Below are positions 9,350 to 17,730 of a stretch of 33,390 nucleotides of DNA, piece by piece. The stretch is from Desulfopila aestuarii DSM 18488. Lineage in GTDB: Bacteria; Desulfobacterota; Desulfobulbia; Desulfobulbales; Desulfocapsaceae. Numbering within the stretch: the first letter of the stretch is position 1; each line of letters starts with the position of its first letter. The stretch is taken from positions 1 to 33,390 of the forward strand of contig NZ_FRFE01000045.1 of NCBI RefSeq assembly GCF_900143695.1, given 5' to 3'. Below the pieces are notes generated by a model, which saw nothing but the letters and a program-made list of their open reading frames with translations, did not search any database and had not been told where the DNA came from. A program made the translations under genes and the position numbers.

Positions 9350-10270
9350 TCAGATAGAGGTGTGGCGTGAGTGGACTATCATCATGTTACAGGGCAAATT
9401 TTCGAGAATATATTCCATGTCATGATTGAAAATCCTGTCCATCAATCCGTATCTGCTATCTGGCGAATTGATGACCAGCAGATCGGCGTGGCACTCTTCG
9501 GCATACCTGCGAATGGCATAGCCCGGGCGGCCGAAAAGCACGGCTGGCTTCACCTGAATTTTCTGGTCCGGACAGGATGACATCTTCTGGCGCAGTGCTT
9601 CTTCAGCCTCATGGCGCAGCTGCTCCCTGAATGAACTCTTTTCGCTTGTGGTAACATCATCGGACATGGCCATAGCAAGTCCGGATTCATCCACCTCTTT
9701 CACTATATGGATGCACTTACTCCCAGTCATATTAGAGAAGTACAGGACGGTGTTCAGGGTAGGTATGGTTTTGGGATGTTCTACACAGTTGACAACGATC
9801 TCATTGAAGGTACTGCCAGTAGTTGCCGGCTCGGTGAGCAGCAGCAGCGAACATTTGGCCTTTCGGCTCAATCCCCTGGCTACCGATCCAAGGTAATAAC
9901 GAAATACGTTTTCTCGCTGCAAAGCTCCGAGAACAAGCAGATCCACCATGTTTGTCTTGCAGACGGCAAGCAGTGAGGAGATGATGGAACCCTCCTGCCA
10001 GACGGGTTGTACCTCAGGCGCGATGCCAGCCAGACGGCATTTCTCTGACAGCGTGGCCTCCTTCTCGGCTGTCCGCCTGCCGACATGAATAAGCAGCAAC
10101 CGGGCGCTGAAGAGGACAGACAACCGTTGTGCCTCACACAGTAATGCCTCGAGACGCGGTGAGAAGGCGACGGCAACACCAATGGTCTCTAAAGGATAGG
10201 GAGGACGTCCTTTCAAGCGCTGCTCGAAAGTAGAGTTTCCGGTGGATGCTGCGTGTTCTGGGCATCTCAT
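9350..10270 (-). CDS. Tandem universal stress protein (two Usp domains)
   Basis: 306 residues made of two Usp-like halves. The first half (about 25-150) ends in LLVLGALQREN and a downstream GSVARGLSRKAKCSLLLL. The second (about 155-300) ends with DLLVINSPDS and a poorly conserved GLMDRIFNHDMEYILENLPC segment. The ATP-binding GxxGS-type motif is partly kept in the first half (YYLGSVARG) and lost in the second, so nucleotide binding is doubtful there. The ATG at 10270 has GGAAG about 6 bases upstream. It lies directly upstream of the CPA2 antiporter, and a regulatory or protective role for that transporter is an inference from context. Confidence 0.82.
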   Translation of the reverse strand: MRCPEHAASTGNSTFEQRLKGRPPYPLETIGVAVAFSPRLEALLCEAQRLSVLFSARLLLIHVGRRTAEKEATLSEKCRLAGIAPEVQPVWQEGSIISSLLAVCKTNMVDLLVLGALQRENVFRYYLGSVARGLSRKAKCSLLLLTEPATTGSTFNEIVVNCVEHPKTIPTLNTVLYFSNMTGSKCIHIVKEVDESGLAMAMSDDVTTSEKSSFREQLRHEAEEALRQKMSSCPDQKIQVKPAVLFGRPGYAIRRYAEECHADLLVINSPDSRYGLMDRIFNHDMEYILENLPCNMMIVHSRHTSI

Positions 10271-10440
10271 GGGCGTCTTCCAGTATTGTTGAGCTTAATG
10301 GACAGTAGCACGCGGGTGGTGCTGTTGGAAACGGTAGCATTGTAAACTACTAAAATTTAGACTTTGCCGCGACCTTGTCTTTTCTCGGCTAACCCTCTCA
10401 AACTGAGTAGCGAGAATCACAGGATACTACATCACAATGT

Positions 10441-10974
10441 TCAAGGTTTGTGTGTAAATTCCGGATATAGTCTTTGAGCGCATTCTGGGCATATGCCATG
10501 AGAAAATAAAGCTTCTGAGTGTTCACTGACATATTTTTCTATTTGTTCATATTCCCCTTTTTCATTTCGTATTTTCTTACATGAGGCACAAATAGGCAGA
10601 AAACCTTCTAAGCTTTTAACTTTCTTCTTTAATTTTTGCGTTTGCCATGCAGTTCTCTGAATCAGATAAGCATATAACAGTAAGGAAAACATGATTATGG
10701 ATATATTCGTAAATGTAACAACGAATGGTTGAATTTCACTCCAGTGATAAAGGAACGCAAGTCGTATAAGTGGCAGAAAAACAGACAGCGCGTATGCCAT
10801 GTTTTTTCGTAATTTCCATGCCGAGAGAGCGATAGGAAGTCCATAAAGAATCGGAAAGTCAATTTGTCTGCCAGTGATGTAGTCAATAAAGACAACAATA
10901 AAAGCGGAGACGATACCGGTAATATCAGGCCGTTTATCGTAGGTTTCAGCAGCGAATATGTAAAGGCTCTTCAT
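10441..10974 (-). CDS. Small membrane protein with four-Cys (CxxC...CxxC) cytoplasmic tail
   Basis: 177 residues. About four membrane spans (roughly 18-35, 41-54, 59-77, 82-106), then a basic linker (113-121) and a conserved-looking tail from residue 122: SLEGFLPICASCKKIRNEKG, ending in GICPEC. Cys129/Cys132 and Cys162/Cys165 form two CxxC pairs, consistent with a zinc-ribbon or redox site. From memory this tail is a recurring module at the C-terminus of bacterial signal-transduction proteins; here it is attached only to a membrane anchor. The function is not known. The ATG at 10974 has GGAG about 8 bases upstream. It follows terC on the same strand (76-base gap). Confidence 0.7.
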   Translation of the reverse strand: MKSLYIFAAETYDKRPDITGIVSAFIVVFIDYITGRQIDFPILYGLPIALSAWKLRKNMAYALSVFLPLIRLAFLYHWSEIQPFVVTFTNISIIMFSLLLYAYLIQRTAWQTQKLKKKVKSLEGFLPICASCKKIRNEKGEYEQIEKYVSEHSEALFSHGICPECAQRLYPEFTHKP

Positions 10975-11050
10975 TTGAAGGCTCCAACATGTAACCTTTT
11001 ATGGGAATGTCTGCCGATTCGTCGCAGGCAAATAGTATGGTAACGCCAGC

Positions 11051-11836
11051 CTAAACCGCATTGTCACCATCTTTATTCCTTTCTGTATCTTTTGCGATCT
11101 CATCATAGATCTGATGAAGTTGCACAGGCTGGAGCTTTGCACGCAAACGGAGATTGAGCATTTCAACTGCGAATGAAAAGGCCATAGCGAAATATAAATA
11201 TCCCTTTGGCATTTCATGACCTGTACCTTCTGCAACCAAGGCTATCCCAACGAGAACAAGAAATGCAAGAGCAAGCACCTTGATTGTTGGATGTTGTTCG
11301 ACAAATTTCCCTATAGGAGCAGCCGCCAACATCATTACACCGATAGCAATAACAATAGCCGCCACCATGACCGGCACATGATCAGCCAAACCCACAGCGG
11401 TAATTACCGAATCTAGAGAGAAAACGATATCAATCACTGCAATTTGAGCGATAATTACGGGTAGCAGAGAGGCAAAATGTTGAGGTGCTTCTCTTGTATC
11501 CCCACCCTCAAGACTGCCATGTATCTCAACGACTGCTTTATAAATGAGAAAAAGACCTCCGCCCAACAAGACCAGATCACGTGCTGATACCTGATTATCA
11601 AGAATTGCAAAAAGTGGTGTTTCCAGCCGGGCAAGCCAGGCAATTGACAAAAGGAGCAAAACGCGGGTAACCATGGCTGCCAGTAAACCAAACTGTCGAG
11701 CTAGGCCTCTTTTATTTTCCGGAAGCTTGCCCACCAGGAGTGTAATAAAGACGATATTATCAATACCCAGAACTATCTCCAATACCGTCAGCGTTACAAG
11801 GGAACTCCAGACATTTATATCCAGCACCCATTCCAT
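11051..11836 (-). CDS. TerC-family integral membrane protein
   Basis: 261 residues, about seven membrane spans. The TerC hallmarks are two intramembrane acidic motifs: EIVLGIDNIVFI near residue 21 and DIVFSLDSVITAVG near residue 140, arranged as an inverted repeat. The hydrophilic C-terminus ends in a charged tail. Family knowledge: TerC relatives (YkoY/YoaE/Alx type) are linked to metal, especially manganese, export and to tellurium resistance. No yybP-ykoY-type riboswitch can fit recognisably in the 98 bases upstream. The ATG has AGGGG about 6 bases upstream. Likely co-transcribed with the dedA-like gene. The substrate is not readable from sequence. Confidence 0.9.
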   Translation of the reverse strand: MEWVLDINVWSSLVTLTVLEIVLGIDNIVFITLLVGKLPENKRGLARQFGLLAAMVTRVLLLLSIAWLARLETPLFAILDNQVSARDLVLLGGGLFLIYKAVVEIHGSLEGGDTREAPQHFASLLPVIIAQIAVIDIVFSLDSVITAVGLADHVPVMVAAIVIAIGVMMLAAAPIGKFVEQHPTIKVLALAFLVLVGIALVAEGTGHEMPKGYLYFAMAFSFAVEMLNLRLRAKLQPVQLHQIYDEIAKDTERNKDGDNAV

Positions 11837-11934
11837 AAATACCCCTATATCATATTACTTAATTGGCTTTTAGAAACCGGCATTTCTTGAAAACCGCAAT
11901 GGAACGTATCATTCTTCCTTTGCGCCTGGAACAA

Positions 11935-12537
11935 TCACTTTACCCTGCAGCGACGAAAAAAAATGTATACAATCAACAACAAACAACTGCCGAAGGACGC
12001 CCAAATTACGGCTTGCTTTGAATACATCACGATTAACTCTTGATTGCGACCAATAGTATATCCTATCCAGGTTAGAACAGAGCACCAGATCAATGAACCC
12101 AACAGGGTATACAATGAAAAGCGAAGATGCTTCATTCCTGAAAGACCAGCAGGTATTGATATCAAATGCCTGACAACTGGCAACAGCCTGCCGATAAATG
12201 TGGAAATTTCTCCATGGCGGAGAAAGAACCGTTCAATCCGATGCAGCTTATCTGGAGAGATGAAAAAATATTTCCCATATTTGAATAGCACCGGCCGCCC
12301 CAGGTAACGGGCAACGTAATAGTTGGCATATGCACCTGCAAGACTCCCGGTTGTACCGGATAAAATTGTGATCCACGGATTCATGATCCCCTGCTGGGCA
12401 AGGTATCCTGCTGGCGGCATAACCAATTCGCTTGGAATAGGTATTAAGGAACTTTCCATAGCCATAAGAATGAAAATGCCCAGATACCCAAACGAACCTA
12501 TGCCGTCGACCAGCATCAACATCAGATCTTTTATCAT
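11935..12537 (-). CDS. DedA-family membrane protein
   Basis: 200 residues with the DedA (SNARE-associated/VTT) layout: N-terminal re-entrant motif MAMESSLIPIPSELVMPPAG, then FIGRLLPVVRHLISIPAG (the conserved G-R-x-x-P-x-x-R-x-x-x-x-x-x-A-G motif), then two more spans. Known roles in the family are undecaprenyl-phosphate and phospholipid translocation and membrane homeostasis. It starts 29 bases after the pit stop codon on the same strand, so it is probably in the pit operon. A 10-bp palindrome TAGTATACTA (12542-12551) sits in that gap. The ribosome binding site is weak. Confidence 0.9.
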   Translation of the reverse strand: MIKDLMLMLVDGIGSFGYLGIFILMAMESSLIPIPSELVMPPAGYLAQQGIMNPWITILSGTTGSLAGAYANYYVARYLGRPVLFKYGKYFFISPDKLHRIERFFLRHGEISTFIGRLLPVVRHLISIPAGLSGMKHLRFSLYTLLGSLIWCSVLTWIGYTIGRNQELIVMYSKQAVIWASFGSCLLLIVYIFFRRCRVK

Positions 12538-12566
12538 TGCTTAGTATACTATCACTTGAATACGGT

Positions 12567-13547
12567 TTAGAGAGGAAGGATACAATAAATGATAATGGCG
12601 AGAAGCATACATATAGGGATCGTAAACACCCACGCCATGACGATGTTACCGATAATCCCCCATTTCACTGCATGTACCCCTTTCGTGCTGCCGACACCCA
12701 TAATCGAGGTGGAGATGATATGAGTGGTGCTGACAGGAATACCGAAATGAGAAGCCCCCAGAATGACAACTGCCGCTGTAGTTTCGGCGGCGAATCCGTG
12801 TACTGGTTTCAGCTTGATCATTTTACTGCCCATTGTGCGGATGATCCGCCAGCCGCCGGCCATGGTTCCAAAGCCCATGGTCAGAGCGCATAAAAGGATC
12901 ACCCATAAAGGTACCTCGAAAGAGGGTAAGACATTGAAACTGACCAGTGCCAGCGTGATGATCCCCATGGTTTTCTGAGCGTCATTGGTGCCGTGACTCA
13001 AGGCCATAATACCTGATGAAACAAGCTGCAGTTTTTTAAAATGGCGGTTAACTGTACTTGGATTGGCTTTTGAGAACAGCCAGAGAATTGCAACCATGAA
13101 GCAAAACCCTAGGCCAAATCCGAGGAACGGAGAGGTTATCATCGGGATCAATACCTTCTGACAAACGCCCTCAATTTGAACTACCTCCAGGCCGGATTTT
13201 GATATTCCTGCGCCAATTAAGCCGCCAATAAGGGCATGGGACGAACTGGATGGGATGCCGTAATACCAGGTGATGAGATTCCAGGTGATCGCTGCCATCA
13301 AGGCGCAAATAATCACCCCCTGAGTTACGCTGGCGGTTTCAACAATGCCTTTACCTATGGTGCTGGCTACATGGGTACCGAAAAACGCTCCAACCATGTT
13401 CAGTACACCTGCATAAAGTATCGCCGCTCTTGCTGTCAGCACCTTTGTGGAAACTACAGTGGCGATCGCGTTGGCAGAATCATGGAAACCGTTTATATAT
13501 TCGAAAACAAGTGCGGTGAAAATTACAAAGACCAGTGTAATGACCAT
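12567..13547 (-). CDS. pit: Inorganic phosphate transporter, PiT family
   Basis: 326 residues, about ten spans. It carries the two PiT signature repeats: GFHDSANAIATVVSTK in the first span region and SHGTNDAQKTMGI in the middle, plus the closing GIPVSTTHIISTSIMGVG. The length suits the shorter bacterial PiT group. It takes up phosphate (often as a metal-phosphate complex, or with Na+ or H+) across the inner membrane. The ATG is preceded by AGGAAG. The DUF47 gene ends 82 bases upstream on the same strand; DUF47-pit pairs are a standard arrangement. Na+ coupling here is possible given the Na+-handling genes upstream, but cannot be read from the sequence. Confidence 0.95.
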   Translation of the reverse strand: MVITLVFVIFTALVFEYINGFHDSANAIATVVSTKVLTARAAILYAGVLNMVGAFFGTHVASTIGKGIVETASVTQGVIICALMAAITWNLITWYYGIPSSSSHALIGGLIGAGISKSGLEVVQIEGVCQKVLIPMITSPFLGFGLGFCFMVAILWLFSKANPSTVNRHFKKLQLVSSGIMALSHGTNDAQKTMGIITLALVSFNVLPSFEVPLWVILLCALTMGFGTMAGGWRIIRTMGSKMIKLKPVHGFAAETTAAVVILGASHFGIPVSTTHIISTSIMGVGSTKGVHAVKWGIIGNIVMAWVFTIPICMLLAIIIYCILPL

Positions 13548-13629
13548 GAAACATCTTCCTTATTAAGCTGGCTGTAGCTCTATCATAAAATCTTGATTCA
13601 GGTTGCAACCGAAAGTGCATCACCTGCTG

Positions 13630-14274
13630 TCAATTGTGTTTCAGGACAACACTCATGATAAGGTCGGAGATTATTGAGCATCGATCGACGGCATTTTCGA
13701 TTCCTTTGTAAATATCTCGTAATTTCAGCACATAAATCGCATCATATTTTCCCGAAAACAATTCTTCGGTGGCACTGGCGAGAATCTCATCGCCTCTGTT
13801 TTCAATCTCCTTGATCCTGCGACTGATCTGGGTGACCTCTTCAAGTGAGGAAGCTTTTCTAAAAGAAGTTATTATGTTGAGTAACTCTTCCGTTGATCTG
13901 ATCAGGATCTCTGCTTGATTTTTCACAATGTCGTTATAGAAATCGATATTGTAACTACGCAGATTGCCGCAGGCTTTAAGGATTGATTTGGTACATTTGT
14001 AAAGAGAGGTAGATATGAGCTGGATATCTTCCCTATCAATGGGCGTAATGAATGACGAATTAAGCAGGGTCAGGCTTCCCTCAAGAGCATCTACCGCTCG
14101 TTTTTTGTAGGATTTTGTGTGTATCAGGCAGGTGTCACGTTCTTTAGGATCTGAATGAACGATCTGGTAAAACAACTGGGCAGACAGTTCACAAACCTCT
14201 GCAGCTTCTTCAAAAAAAGTATAGAATCGGTTTTCCGTGGGCGGAAGTATTTTAGCAAGAAATTGAGAGATCAT
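13630..14274 (-). CDS. DUF47 / PhoU-like protein partnering Pit
   Basis: 214 residues from the ATG at 14272-14274, chosen because AAGGAG lies about 7 bases upstream and the product then matches the usual DUF47 length and start (MISQFLAKILPPTENRFYTFFEE). A longer frame reaching 14439 adds 55 residues with no family character. The protein is all-helical and acidic, with PhoU-like metal-binding style motifs (ENRGDEIL; KLRDIYKGIENAVDRCS). Family role: regulates or assists the adjacent Pit transporter. It is cytoplasmic. Confidence 0.9.
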   Translation of the reverse strand: MISQFLAKILPPTENRFYTFFEEAAEVCELSAQLFYQIVHSDPKERDTCLIHTKSYKKRAVDALEGSLTLLNSSFITPIDREDIQLISTSLYKCTKSILKACGNLRSYNIDFYNDIVKNQAEILIRSTEELLNIITSFRKASSLEEVTQISRRIKEIENRGDEILASATEELFSGKYDAIYVLKLRDIYKGIENAVDRCSIISDLIMSVVLKHN

Positions 14275-14496
14275 CGTATTGCTCCTTGAGGTAGAAGAAG
14301 CCAGGAAATTGGGTTGTGTTTGGGAAAAATGGGCAGGGTAGCCACGTAGGGAGAATTTTTCACAGAGAAAGGAATCGTGCTCCGAGGGCTTAAATAGCTC
14401 CGCTCGCGAAGAGACAATCAGGACCGCCAAACTCTTCATCCTACCATGACTACTCCCTTGCTTAGGATGCTATTGCCAGATTTTAGTAAACAAATA

Positions 14497-14892
14497 CTAC
14501 AGAGAAGTCTGGCTCCTTTCTTTCAATACCAGCATTCGATTTTCAAAGGCGCCGGTAATGGTGTCCAGAAGTTGATTAAGGTCAATTGGTTTCATGAGGT
14601 AATCGAAGGCCCCCAGCTGCATGCAGGCGATAACCATGTCAAAAGAACCATTTCCGGTCACCAGGATTACTTCGATTGTCGAATCAATGGCTTTGATCTG
14701 ACGAAAGACATCAAGACCACTCATATCCGGTAATTGCAGTTCAAGGACCAGGACATCAGGCTGAAATGTCCTGACATACTCCAGAGCCTGGGCGCCGGAG
14801 TAGACACTGTCGGCTTCTATCTTTCGCCGCTTCAGGTGGTTCGCCAGGACAGAGGCAAACCCCTTCTCATTATCCACGACCAGTGCCTTCAT
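14497..14892 (-). CDS. Receiver-only protein with Glu at the phospho-acceptor position
   Basis: 131 residues from ATG 14890-14892 (AAGAGG just upstream); a longer frame to 15018 has no receiver content in its extra 42 residues. The CheY-like fold is clear: VVDNEKGF, then DVLVLELQLPDMSG, then ILVTGNGS (Thr79) and LMKPIDL (Lys101). The phospho-acceptor Asp is replaced by Glu51 (codon GAA at 14740-14742), and the acidic pair DD is D7-N8. It is therefore unlikely to be phosphorylated normally and may be a permanently active-like (phosphomimic) or docking protein. It is a paralogue of the normal receiver at 17184 and shares the unusual C-terminal RMLVL motif. It lies 168 bases after the DASS transporter, behind a strong hairpin. 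Confidence 0.88.
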   Translation of the reverse strand: MKALVVDNEKGFASVLANHLKRRKIEADSVYSGAQALEYVRTFQPDVLVLELQLPDMSGLDVFRQIKAIDSTIEVILVTGNGSFDMVIACMQLGAFDYLMKPIDLNQLLDTITGAFENRMLVLKERSQTSL

Positions 14893-14948
14893 TTTCCTCT
14901 TCTTAATCAATCGCACCCTCTTATGATTTAGACCTTGCAGATTTATGG

Positions 14949-14987
14949 CATGCTGCCCAGGAAACAAAAGCGAGAGCGGACAGCATG
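14949..14987 (-). promoter_or_regulatory. Weak second inverted repeat in the leader of the Glu-type receiver
   Basis: CATGCTG (14949-14955) and CAGCATG (14981-14987) form a 7-bp stem with a 25-base loop, between the strong hairpin at 15005-15039 and the receiver start. It may be an RNA stem in the 5' leader or a binding site; no function can be assigned. Confidence 0.3.
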
Positions 14988-15004
14988 TTAATCTTCTGCT
15001 AAGT

Positions 15005-15039
15005 ACGGCAGGGACCACTTTTGTGTGGGTCCCTGCCGT
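15005..15039 (-). terminator. Strong hairpin after the DASS transporter
   Basis: Perfect 12-bp GC-rich stem (ACGGCAGGGACC / GGTCCCTGCCGT) with an 11-base loop, 21 bases past the stop codon of the anion transporter. There is no T-run on the minus-strand side, so it fits an RNA-stabilising 3' end or partial terminator better than a classic intrinsic terminator. It separates the transporter operon from the Glu-type receiver. Confidence 0.55.
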
Positions 15040-15060
15040 CGGGTAATCTTGAGAAACCCA

Positions 15061-16548
15061 CTACTTCAAAAAGACCTCCATCCCCATCATCGGCCAAATG
15101 ACCGCCACTGCGAGGTAGACAACCACCATAAGCATAATGCTGGCGATAAGGCCATAACGGAAAAATTCACCGGTTGTGAACTGCTTGGAATTGTAGGCGA
15201 TAGCGTTCGGAGCTGCGCCGATGAGCAGAATGAACGGCATACCCGCGGTCATCAAAGCTGAGAAGAAGATGACCTCACCGGCCACCCCGAGGTATGGCGC
15301 GATGACCAACGCCACCGGCAAGGAGATGGCGATTGCCGCCACGTTCATGATGAAGTTGGTCATGAGCATAACGAAGAAGGCCATGCCGAGGATAAAAATA
15401 ATGCTGGGAGAACTGGCAAAGAGCTGCAGCCAGTTGACCGCCAGCCATTCCGCTGCTTTAGTCTGCCAGAGGCAGAATCCGATGGACATGGCGCCACCAA
15501 AGAGCAGGATGATGTTCCAAGGAATGTCTTCGAGGTCTTCCAGCTTCAGAATCTGGAAAATAAAAAACAACAGGGTGGATGAGAGGAGGATGGCGGTCTT
15601 ATCGACCTTGGCCAGGGCCGGTACGAAGTTTTTCAGGGCGATGATAAGGATGACGGCCAAGGTGATAACCAAGGTGAGAATCTCTTTTCTGCTCCAGCCG
15701 CCAAGCTCGGCGTACATTCGCTCGGCCCGCTGCTTGAGTCCGGTGATGACCGCTTTTTCCGGTTTGCAGATGACAAGCATGAGACCCCAGACCAGGAAGA
15801 CCATCAGCCAGCCGATGGGCGCCATGTAATAGGATAGTTCGAAGAAGCTGACTTCCTTGCCGGTCATCTCCTTGAAGAAGCCGATTGCTACCGCTCCCCG
15901 GGCTGCGCCGAGCAGGGTGATGATACTGCCGGCACCTGCCACGTAGGCCATACCGATAAAGAGCCCCTTGCCGAATTTGGTCGGCTGGTCACTGTCGGAG
16001 TAGAAGGCATTGATGGCCATCAGCAGCGGGAACATGGTGGCAGCCACGGCGGTATGAGCCATGAGATGGGTAAGTGCCGCTGTCATGACAAAACAGCCGA
16101 GATAAATGCGGCTCGTTTTTTCGCCGACTATAGCAAGCATCTTATAGGCCATCCGCTTGGTCAGACCGCTCTTGGTGAAGACCAGGCCGATGACGATGGA
16201 GCCGAAGATAAAAAGGACTGAAGGGTCCATGAAATCTTTGAAAGCGACATCGGGTTTCCTGATAAGGAACAGGGCCTGAGCCACACCTATGGCAATACCG
16301 GTGACACCTATAGGCAGCACCTCGAAGATCCACCAGGTGGCTGCCAGGGCAAAGACCGCCAGTGCACCTTTGCCTTCCTTGGTTAAAACGAAATGCTTGC
16401 CGGCTGGATCGATGGCATCGGGCCAGGCAGGTGCATAATAGATGATAAAAAAGAGAACCACACCGAGCATCAGAAAAAAGATACGCTTCCAGTCAAACGG
16501 GGCCTTCACCTCCGCAAGTTCGACATATGTTGATGACATGTTTTCCAT
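15061..16548 (-). CDS. DASS/SLC13-family anion (sulfate/dicarboxylate-type) transporter
   Basis: 495 residues, about 11-12 spans, in the divalent anion:Na+ symporter superfamily (Na_sulph_symp/CitMHS-like). After a cytoplasmic start come a first span (22-40) and WWIFEVLPIGVTGIAIG, the classic N-terminal signature. The two hairpin motifs that normally read SNT are altered: AHTAVAATM in the first repeat and MTNFIMNVAA in the second, so Na+ and substrate coordination may differ from VcINDY-type members. In a putative sulfate reducer, sulfate or a C4-dicarboxylate is a reasonable substrate, but this is inference. The CBS gene ends 5 bases upstream, so the two are translated from one message; the CBS protein probably regulates the transporter. 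Confidence 0.88.
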   Translation of the reverse strand: MENMSSTYVELAEVKAPFDWKRIFFLMLGVVLFFIIYYAPAWPDAIDPAGKHFVLTKEGKGALAVFALAATWWIFEVLPIGVTGIAIGVAQALFLIRKPDVAFKDFMDPSVLFIFGSIVIGLVFTKSGLTKRMAYKMLAIVGEKTSRIYLGCFVMTAALTHLMAHTAVAATMFPLLMAINAFYSDSDQPTKFGKGLFIGMAYVAGAGSIITLLGAARGAVAIGFFKEMTGKEVSFFELSYYMAPIGWLMVFLVWGLMLVICKPEKAVITGLKQRAERMYAELGGWSRKEILTLVITLAVILIIALKNFVPALAKVDKTAILLSSTLLFFIFQILKLEDLEDIPWNIILLFGGAMSIGFCLWQTKAAEWLAVNWLQLFASSPSIIFILGMAFFVMLMTNFIMNVAAIAISLPVALVIAPYLGVAGEVIFFSALMTAGMPFILLIGAAPNAIAYNSKQFTTGEFFRYGLIASIMLMVVVYLAVAVIWPMMGMEVFLK

Positions 16549-16553
16549 TCCCT

Positions 16554-17093
16554 CTATTTGCTGTTCATCGAAATGAGTTTATCCCCGAGGGCCCCGAAGA
16601 CCTCTGAGAGCTTGATCACGCCAACCAGTTTGCCATTTTCCTCAACCGGCAAAACAGTCTCCCTGCAGATGACCATGACCGACATGGCATGAACGAGATC
16701 GGTAGCGGCAGGCAGGATCCGGATTCCCTTCTCGATGACCTTGGTCAGGGGGGAGTTCAGATGATTGATGCCCTCCCTGATCATCACCCCATTCAACAAG
16801 GTTGTCAGGTCGCTGTATTCTGCGGTCTTGCCTTCAAAACTTTTGATATCGGCGGTATCAAGCAGTGTGGAAAAAAGGACCTTCAGTATCCCCTGCTGGG
16901 TAACCCGACCGATCAACCCCCCTTTGTCATCCACCACCATCAGTTCATTGAATCCACAAGGACCGCTGCTGCCGACCGGGCAGAACGATCGCAACTGCTG
17001 GATCGCCTCCTGCACCGTGCCGCTTTCCTTCAGACAGGGAAAGGCAGACAGGGGGAGCATGATGTCACGTACAGTCTGATTTTCATTACTCAC
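16554..17093 (-). CDS. CBS-domain regulatory protein
   Basis: 179 residues, starting at GTG (17091-17093) with AAGGAG 7 bases upstream. Two CBS motifs: the first about 8-90 (VRDIMLP ... LMVVDDKGGLIGRVTQQGIL), the second about 105-172 (LTKVIEKGIRILPAATDLVHAMSV... ending in KLVGVIKLSEVF). No other domain. CBS pairs bind adenine nucleotides and gate partner proteins. With a 5-base gap to the DASS transporter, the likely partner is that transporter, sensing energy charge; this is inferred from context. It is cytoplasmic. Confidence 0.9.
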   Translation of the reverse strand: MSNENQTVRDIMLPLSAFPCLKESGTVQEAIQQLRSFCPVGSSGPCGFNELMVVDDKGGLIGRVTQQGILKVLFSTLLDTADIKSFEGKTAEYSDLTTLLNGVMIREGINHLNSPLTKVIEKGIRILPAATDLVHAMSVMVICRETVLPVEENGKLVGVIKLSEVFGALGDKLISMNSK

Positions 17094-17183
17094 AGGTTTT
17101 CTCCTTCTCGTAATTGGCTACGTTGGCTTCTATTGTTAATACCTTCAGCCATCAATACGAAAACAGCCGAAAGTATCGTTTTT

Positions 17184-17624
17184 CTACCAGCCTTTGGTCT
17201 TCAGAATTTTCTCGATCTCCTGGATGCTCTTGGACTCCAGAACCAGCATCCGCTTATCCTTAGCTTCGCTGATCTTGTCCATCAGTTCGGAGATATCGAC
17301 AGGTTTTTGCAGAAAATCCTCCGCTCCAAGTTTCATCGCCTCGATACTGGTCCTGATTGAACCCTGGCCCGTGAGTATGATGATCTCGGCATCGGGTTGC
17401 TTGGTCTTGATTCGCTTCAGGGTCTCGAGCCCGTCGATACCTGGCATCGACAGATCGAGGACGATGAGGTCATACCCCTCCCTGTCGACATCGGCCACTG
17501 CATCCTCACCGTTGGTGGCGGTACTGACTTTTAGCCCTCGAGCCTCCAGGCGTTCCGCAAGTGTCTCCAGGAAATCGACTTCGTCGTCCACGAGCAGCAC
17601 CTTGGCCTTCAATTCTTCTGTCAT
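17184..17624 (-). CDS. Receiver-only response regulator (canonical)
   Basis: 146 residues from ATG 17622-17624, which has GAGGA about 8 bases upstream (preferred over a TTG at 17639). A complete CheY-type receiver: acidic D13/D14, phospho-acceptor Asp57 in LIVLDLSMPG, Thr85 in ILTGQGS, Lys107 in LQKPVD. A short helical C-terminal extension (DKRMLVLESKSIQEIEKIL) follows; there is no DNA-binding domain. It sits between nhaD and the CBS/DASS genes, downstream of a KinB-like kinase that is its most likely phosphodonor. It probably acts by protein contact, possibly on a transporter or the CBS protein. A stem GTCTGG/CCAGAC lies just upstream at 17680-17699. Confidence 0.92.
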   Translation of the reverse strand: MTEELKAKVLLVDDEVDFLETLAERLEARGLKVSTATNGEDAVADVDREGYDLIVLDLSMPGIDGLETLKRIKTKQPDAEIIILTGQGSIRTSIEAMKLGAEDFLQKPVDISELMDKISEAKDKRMLVLESKSIQEIEKILKTKGW

Positions 17625-17730
17625 ATTTGGTGTCCTCAAATTTTGAATTATCTTTTAAAGTCCCCCGCAAGCCGCGTCTGGTTTTCGGGCCAGACAACAT
17701 GAGAGGGACTCCTCTTTCTTGTTGTATCAA

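Noticed and set aside
14275-14439. N-terminal extension of the DUF47 protein
   Set aside because: The internal ATG at 14274 has an ideal AAGGAG and begins the conserved domain; the extension has no family similarity.
15221-15829. 202-codon plus-strand frame inside the DASS gene
   Set aside because: Antisense shadow of a hydrophobic protein, rich in Met/Ile/Lys/Arg, no ribosome binding site or motif.
17194-17646. 150-codon plus-strand frame opposite the receiver gene
   Set aside because: Exact antisense of a clear receiver; Ser/Arg-rich translation with no family character.
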